From assembly GCA_003508835.1 (NCBI GenBank), contig PUFA01000183.1, positions 2,604,001 to 2,668,000 of the forward strand: 64,000 nt of DNA, given 5' to 3'. This document shows, one piece after another, positions 57,959 to 64,000 of the stretch. The notes beneath the pieces are model-generated. The model was not told where the DNA came from. It saw nothing but the letters and a program-made list of their open reading frames with translations, and searched no databases. This DNA comes from Eonycteris spelaea (lineage: Eukaryota; Chordata; Mammalia; Chiroptera; Pteropodidae). Position numbers and translations under genes: made by a program. Position 1 is the stretch's first letter. The number at the start of each line of letters is the position of its first letter.

Positions 57959-58879
57959 TCTGCTAAGAGTAGAAGCTAATATGGAATTACATATTATTAA
58001 TAGTTGTATATGTTGTTTCAGAATATTTTATTTTCTTTGATCAAATTTCTGTAAGAACTGAAAATAACATGATTTCTCCAGAGAAAATAAAAGGTATTCT
58101 CCTCCCACTATTTTTTATTCTTGGTTTACTACCTTCTCTTCTCTCCCACTTTCCTCTTTGGCACTTCTTTTCCCCTCCATGAGGTCAGGCATCTGGAAAG
58201 AATTTTTAGGGGCATCAGAGCCAGTGGGAATATGCTCTTTGCCTCCTGGGTTAGGTCATTCCTGTTTCTTATAATTTCTCTCTTAACCCGAAGGATCAGA
58301 GTCTGACAAATTCTGCCGGTATCTTCCAGAAACAACAGATCCATTCTTTAAACTCCTCCAATTTTTTTCTTTTCTTTTAAAGGGCACTAGCTCTGAGTTC
58401 CCACCAGTTTCAGGCTTGTGTGGACCCTCTGAGGTGATGGCCAAAAGCAGTCCCCATACAGTTAACTTTGCCAACATGCTCACATTCTTTCCATTTCAAT
58501 GTCATTAAAGGCATTCTAACTGCCTAAGACCCCACTGTTCTTCCAAATAGTCCTATACCATAGATGTGACCTCAAAGTTATTTACCATTAGCCTTTTGAT
58601 TACATCATGGCTTGGCAATTTGACCTTTTCTCCCACTAGTTAGAACCAGGGGTTTTGTTTTATTCAATAAATAAATATGTAGCTTCCATTACAGCAGGCA
58701 ATAGGGAGACAGGGTACGATTAATGAACTGTTTGCTTTTCATCCCAGATAAACTGGCTAATTGGATGTACTATGGATCTGCAACCTGTTGCTGAGCAGCC
58801 CACGGGAATTCGCACATCTGCACTTTTCATCAGAGGACACCACTGATATTCTTGGGAACCAAACAACATTTTTAAAATA
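57959..58879. other. No gene or named repeat recognised
   Basis: Short overlapping frames on both strands at 58121-58483 without exon context. Confidence 0.4.
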
Positions 58880-59572
58880 ACACAAGGTGTATTTTACAAC
58901 AAGCATTAGTGAGAATGTGGAGAAATTAAAACCCTTGCGTGTTGTTGGTAGTAATGCAAAATTGTGCATCCACTGTGGAAAACAATATGGAGGTACCTCA
59001 AAATATTAAAACTAGAATTACTATGTTGTCCAGCAATTTTGCTTATGGGTATTTGTTCAAAAAAACTGAAATCGGGACCTCAAAAAGGTACTATCACTCC
59101 TATATTCATGTCAGCACTATTTACAATAGCCAAGATGTGAAAACAACCTAAATATCCATCAACAAATGAATGAATGGAAAAAATGTGGTGTATACATGCA
59201 ATGGACTATTATTCAACCTTAAAAAGAAGGAAATCCTGCTATATGTAACAATATGGATGAACACTGAGGATCTTATGCTAGATGAAATAAGCCAGTCACA
59301 AAAAAATAAATACTGCATTATTCCACTTATAGAAGGTATCCATAATAGTCAAATTCATGGAATCAAAGAGTAGAATGGTGGTTACCAGAGGTGACAAAGA
59401 GGGAGAAATGAGGAATTAGGGCATGAAGTTTTAGTTACGTGAGCTGAATAAGCTCTAGAGATCTGTCTACAACATTATACCTATAATGAATAATAATGTA
59501 TTGTACACTTAAAATGTATTGAGTGTAGATTTCATGTTGTGTTCTTACCATAATAAAATAAAACTTAAAAAA
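58880..59572 (+). mobile_element. L1 LINE, end of ORF2 and 3' UTR
   Basis: 'gtgagaatgtggagaaatta', 'ccactgtggaaaacaatatg', 'ttacaatagccaagatgtga', 'atccatcaacaaatgaatga', 'gatgaaataagccagtcaca' and 'gaatggtggttaccagaggt' are the C-terminal part of L1 ORF2 and its 3' UTR (L1MA/B type), 5'-truncated. The 67-codon frame at 59170-59373 is a relic of ORF2. Confidence 0.85.
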
Positions 59573-59825
59573 TAAGACAACATATATTTTGAATACAGTC
59601 TTTTTCGCAAAACATTTTGGCGTATTAGGAAAGACAAATAAGTCCAAGTGGCAAATTATATATACCTCCTCACTCCACTGGGCTACATTAGGAAGGTGGG
59701 TATACCACTTCCCAAAGTTCTCTTTCCACTGAATTATCTCACAAGAAATACCCTGCTTTTCTTTAACAATTCTTTGAAGATGTTTCATGCTATTACACAA
59801 AGAACTTCCTCATACTTTAAAAAAT

Positions 59826-60118
59826 ATTTTTAGTAGACTTAATTTTTTAGAGCAGTTTTAGACTCATAGGAAATTCAGTTGAAACTGCAGAGATTTCCCA
59901 TATACCCCTGTGCCCCCACACATACATGGCTTCCCCCACTATTGACATTCTGCACCAGAGTGGTACATTTTTCCAATCCATGAACCTACATTGACACAAT
60001 ATTTTTATCCAAAGTCCATAGTTTAGAGTTCATTCTTGGTGTTGTACATTCTATAGGTTTGGACATATGTATCCACCATTATAATATCAAAAATATAGTT
60101 TCACTGCCCTAAAATCCT
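59826..60118 (-). mobile_element. L1M LINE 3' end, antisense
   Basis: 'ttttagagcagttttagact', 'gagatttcccatataccccT'-type text, 'ctgcaccagagtggtacatt', 'ggtgttgtacattctatagg' and 'tttcactgccctaaaatcct' are reverse-complement L1M 3' sequence. With the previous element it forms two L1 3' ends facing each other about 250 bases apart. Confidence 0.75.
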
Positions 60119-60739
60119 CTGTCTTCTTTTCTGTGCATTGTTGGTCTTTGCCATGGATTCGAATACCACAAGAAATAGAAGTGGTGTTTCTATAAAAGTA
60201 TCTTCTGTTAATAAACTTAAAATAAATACAGGCATTGCTGTAGAAATATTTCAAAAATCATACATTTCAAGACAAAGTTAGTATATATTTACTAAGAAAC
60301 TCCCAGTGAAGACAAAGGTGGCTGACCATGGTATGGTGCATGTTCTTCTAATACTCTGTGATAGCTGCTCCTGTGAGAAACGGGTAAATGTGGAAACAAG
60401 GAGAGTATCCAAGAAAACCCTCTACACAGTCTTTTAGGTGGATCTGTTTTCTAAACAATAATCCCTAAAATCTTAATGACATTTGCTGAGTAGTCAGTGA
60501 GTCTAAGCAGGCCTGAGGCTATGAACATGGTCTGTATTAAATGTTAACACATTTTCTGCGTTAAATTGAATGTGGTGTTAGATCTACTTTTAGATTCATT
60601 GTAAGTTCTGTCTTTGAAATCTAATGTCTTCACACTAGAACTCGCAATGTAGCTAGAAAAATCCCTCAATCAACCCAGCCATGGAATGGATGTTTAAGGC
60701 CCAGCCATTTCTTCACCTAGGACAGTGTCAGACATATCC
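60119..60739. other. No gene or named repeat recognised
   Basis: Nothing supportable seen. Confidence 0.4.
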
Positions 60740-61303
60740 ATGTGTCATAAGCAGTCTCCAAGATGATCCCCAATGACCTCCATTTCCTGGTATTCATGCC
60801 CCTCTGTAATTTTCTTTGAGTGGGGCTGAATTTTGTGACTTGCTTCTAACAGAAAGAAGGACAGAAATGATGGGGTGACACTTCCAAGACTGGTTATAAA
60901 TGACCACAGCTCTGTCTTGTGTCACTCTTGTCTCTTGCTCTCTTGTGGATCACGCATTTGAGGAAAGCTAGTTTCTGTGTAGGGCTCTGTCCTATGAAGA
61001 GGCCCATGTGTTGAGGAAATGAGGGAGGTCTCTGGCCACAGCCAGGATGAAATTAAGACCCTAAGTCCAATAACTCATGAGGACCTGAGTGGGCTCAAAG
61101 ACAGCTCATTTGCCTTCAGTTGAGCTTCAATGTGACTTCAGCCTGACCAACATCTTGGCTGCCCAAGAGAGTTTGAGCCAGAAGCCCTGAGCTAAAAATG
61201 CCTTCAAATTCCTGACTCTCAGAGATTATGAGTTAATAAATTTTGTAGTTTTAAACTACTAAGTGTAAGGGTGATTTTCTATGTAGCAATAGATCACTAA
61301 TGC
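60740..61303 (+). mobile_element. MLT1 MaLR LTR
   Basis: 'tctccaagatgatccccaat', 'ctggtattcatgcccctctg', 'gtgacttgcttctaacagaa', 'aagaggcccatgtgttgagg', 'gcctgaccaacatcttggct', 'gagttaataaattttgtagt' and 'agcaatagatcactaatgct' follow the MLT1 LTR from end to end, in sense orientation. A solo LTR without internal sequence. Confidence 0.85.
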
Positions 61304-61794
61304 TCTTCGTTACCAGGAACTGTCCCACCTACTGGAGTGGGCATTATAGGTCAGAAGATACAGATGGTCACTAGCTCTGTGGTAATTTTTAGCAAAGCAG
61401 GTAATTTCTTTTTTTTCCCCTCTCAATTCAAGAAGCAACAATAATTACTTTTTTCAGGGAATTAGTAAATCTTGAGAGAAGAGGCTCTTTTTTATCCTTT
61501 TTATCCTAAAGGAGTTCATAACTTTAAGAAAGAAATGCAAGACCTTTTGCCACTGAGTTTCTTAGTACTGTAATAAACAGTGACTCTTAGACTCCATAAT
61601 AAATGTTTAATAATGATCACTAAATAATGACTTTTTAAGCCTCTTGAGGATTCCTGAATATAGTGAAAATATTTTAGTACCACTAGTTCCTGGCTCAACA
61701 AAAAAATCCACAGTAAAAATATATTAATGAGTTAATCAATAATATTCAATGAATAAAAAAATTTTAAATGTATTAGTATGTCCTAGGTGGGAAG
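61304..61794. other. No gene or named repeat recognised
   Basis: Nothing supportable seen. Confidence 0.4.
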
Positions 61795-61850
61795 TTTCTA
61801 TACTTTATTTCATTAAGTCCCCCAAATCCTACAAGGTAGGCATTATAAAC
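61795..61850 (-). mobile_element. MIR SINE, small fragment
   Basis: 'actttatttcattaagtccc' and 'ctacaaggtaggcattataa' are the reverse-complement MIR 3' part, cut by the next LTR. Confidence 0.5.
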
Positions 61851-61852
61851 TA

Positions 61853-62173
61853 CATGTTTGTATCCTCCCATAATTCATATGTTAAAACTCTTGATATTAG
61901 AAGGTGTTGATATTAGAAGGTGAGCCTTTGAGAGAGAATTAGGTCATGGGGGTAGAGCCCTCACGATGGGATCTGTGCTCTTATAAAAGAGGCACGAGAG
62001 ACTTGAAGAAGGCAGTCTACAAACCTGGAAAAGGGCTCTCACCAGAATCTGACCAACCATTCTTGCACCCTGATCTCTGGATTCTAGCCTCCAGAACGTT
62101 GTGAAATATATTTCTGTTATGTAAGAAATATCAGTCTGATATTCTTGTTATAGCAGCCTGGACTACTATGAGA
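61853..62173 (+). mobile_element. MaLR LTR (MLT1A/MSTD type)
   Basis: 'tgtttgtatcctcccataat', 'gagagagaattaggtcatgg', 'gctcttataaaagaggcacg', 'gaaaagggctctcaccagaa', 'ctagcctccagaacgttgtg', 'gttatagcagcctggactac'. End-to-end MaLR LTR in sense, with a tandem duplication of 'gatattagaaggtgttgata'-type text near 61890-61922. Confidence 0.85.
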
Positions 62174-64000
62174 GAGTAGGTATTATAGTAGTCAGCAGTT
62201 CCTTTATAGACCCAAGAAAAATGTATGCTAGATTACCTAAAGGATACAGGTTTAATGCAAATATATATGAGAACATATGGTAGTGTGGAACTTAACCCAA
62301 TTAACTACACAATCATCTCTATATCCTAAGATTTTCCCATACTACAGTATACAGTGGTAGTTAATCAACAAGTTGCTCAACATTCTTTGAGGTGGTTACC
62401 TTAGGCAAAAGAATTGCCTTCTCTTTGTTCTACTAGCAACTCTTAACCATAAAGGGGAGAATTTGTTTGGGCCTATGAAATATTGGTCAAATACTTGAAC
62501 TTATTGGTCAGATATCTTGCCCAGCCACCTCAAAAACAGTCACCTTCTCTCTTAATAAATTTATAAGTGGCAACCTGTGTCCAATAAATTGCTCTTTGGT
62601 CTAATCAGCTAAAACTGAACCCAGAAGCTTAGTCTCACCTAAAAAAAAAAATGGCATAAATCATTGCGGCTTATGCTGGAAAGAACCAATTGAAACCACT
62701 TTCCTTCAAAAATAACTATGTAAAAGAAAGTAATTCAGGCTTTATGGACTTCTACTGTAGCTCATTTATCACAATTTCTCTCCCCATGTAGCATGATAGT
62801 GTTTTAATATGTCAACAACTATGGTACTTTTCGTGTATTCCCTGTTAGCCCATGACCTTTCCCATTTAGCTAGCTAGATATGGAGAACTAGTGCCTGTAG
62901 GGAGGTCACAGCTGACTGCAGAGAACAAAATAAAACATTATTTCCTAGCTTCTGCCTTTGAAATCTGAGGTCCAGATGTGAGACAAGAGTTGGAAGTTTA
63001 CATGAACAGACAGAGTGCATCTTCTGCCCACTGGATATTAGATAAAAATTCCTTGGTCTGAAGGAAGAAGAAAGAGTTAAAGAAGAGCAATCCTAAGGGA
63101 GTCTGATAAGGGATTTTGTACTCTCTTTTCTGAGGTTAAAATCCACAAGGGAAGAACAATAAAACCCTTGTTGAGCCTGAGGATATGAGAGTAGAGACTT
63201 GTGTCTTATTTCCTGTGTGGAACCCAGAAAAACAGTAAGGGTACCAATCTCTTCCCTAACCTGAGTGAATATAATAGTTCTAAATTAGACTGGTCAGTTC
63301 AGTGGGTCTGGGCAATGGGTTTTGAAACAGCTTCAGTAGGGAAGATGAGCCCCCAAGAGAATTGTGTTCTTTCAGAAGTCAGTCAACTTGAAGGATTCTT
63401 ACTGTGGGGCCAAGAGGGATGCAGAATGATCTGATTGGGCTTTGGAAAAAAACAAGATGGGGAAACAGAGCTCTTACATGAGTACAATGTCTGGGAACCA
63501 ATATGGCTAAGTATACAGTAGTAGATCCCTCATGGATGAATGGCAGATAAAGACTAGATACCTTTGCTGTCCCCTTCCCATGCCCTTGATGGCTTGAGGC
63601 CCTCAGAATTTTGAAAGAATTCCACTAAGAAGTAGGAAGTCGAGAAGTCAACCCTAAATTGACTTAGAAATTCCTTGCGTGAAACACAGAGGCAAGAAAT
63701 GACTAAAATTAAGTTTCAACTTTTAGGAAATGGAAAGGCTTGAGGCAGACTTTCCTCTGAAGATACTTAATAATTAAATCATGACAGATTCTTTACCAGA
63801 ATGTATGCATCCTCTAAGGAAATGAGATACTCTCCCTTGGAGAAAGAGAGAGAGCAGAAAAAAATAATACAGAAGAATTATTACAGCTCAATCAGAATAT
63901 ATAGAAAAGGGTCAGTTTTCTAAACTTGAATCCATAGTGTCCATCCTCCATTTTAGACTGAAATGACTATTGCCAGGGAGATGAGAAGTGGTAAATTACA
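62174..64000. other. No gene or named repeat recognised
   Basis: Sequence at 62540-62640 ('gtggcaacctgtgtccaata') has the feel of an LTR end with AATAAA signals, but I could not find a start. The 77-codon frame at 63201-63434 has no exon signals. Confidence 0.35.

Noticed and set aside
1..64000. CRISPR arrays, bacterial operons or prophage
   Set aside because: No regularly spaced identical repeats and no dense co-directional reading frames. The repeat content is mammalian throughout.

Overview
The window looks like nuclear DNA from a placental mammal, most probably a fruit bat (Pteropodidae). It is AT-rich, has no operon-like gene packing and no CpG island, and is dense with placental transposon families: MIR, L2, L1M, MaLR LTRs, MER5A and MER2. 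The strongest clue to the species is at 34024-34255 (minus strand). There a full-length tRNA-Val-like head is fused to a full-length 5S-rRNA-like body with an A/T tail and near-identical flanking duplications. As far as I recall, hybrid tRNA/5S SINEs (MEG-TR) are reported only from megabats. L1 3' ends of a type I associate with bats (21261, 16584) agree.

No complete protein-coding gene is visible. The window is either a gene desert or the introns of a long gene. The best coding candidate is one internal exon at 50041-50190 on the plus strand: 150 bases, one open frame, phase 0/0, with an acceptor after a possible branch site and a GTAAGT donor. I cannot name its protein. About 2.5 kb downstream, 52240-52800 holds a GC box and a palindromic RFX X-box and may be a promoter or enhancer. 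A full CRE at 15222 and an E-box palindrome at 17149 mark two further possible regulatory patches.

Layout. 1-10 kb: sparse old repeats (one copy of an ancient repeat I call family A, MIRs, a hAT fragment, an L1 3' end). 10-24 kb: a MaLR-type LTR, microsatellites, a MER5A, MIRs, the CRE and E-box patches, a longer family A copy, an antisense L1 3' end. 24.6-27.7 kb: remnant of an ERVL-like retrovirus on the minus strand. 28-34 kb: MER5A, a head-to-head MIR pair, family A, and a HAL1-like L1 carrying an unexplained insertion. 34-38 kb: the tRNA/5S SINE, a complete MER2, and a two-orientation L1 composite. 38.7-42.4 kb: mostly unrecognised sequence with a G-quadruplex motif and CA repeat. 42.4-47.6 kb: a near full-length HAL1-like L1, then family A broken by an L2 and by a MaLR LTR. 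48-53 kb: MLT1, MIR, the candidate exon, an L1M 3' region, the X-box patch. 54-64 kb: a solo LTR, opposed L1 3' ends and two MaLR LTRs.

Repeat family names come from recognition by eye, with no database search, so boundaries are usually good to about 10-50 bases. 'Family A' is my own label for an ancient repeat I recognise but cannot name.
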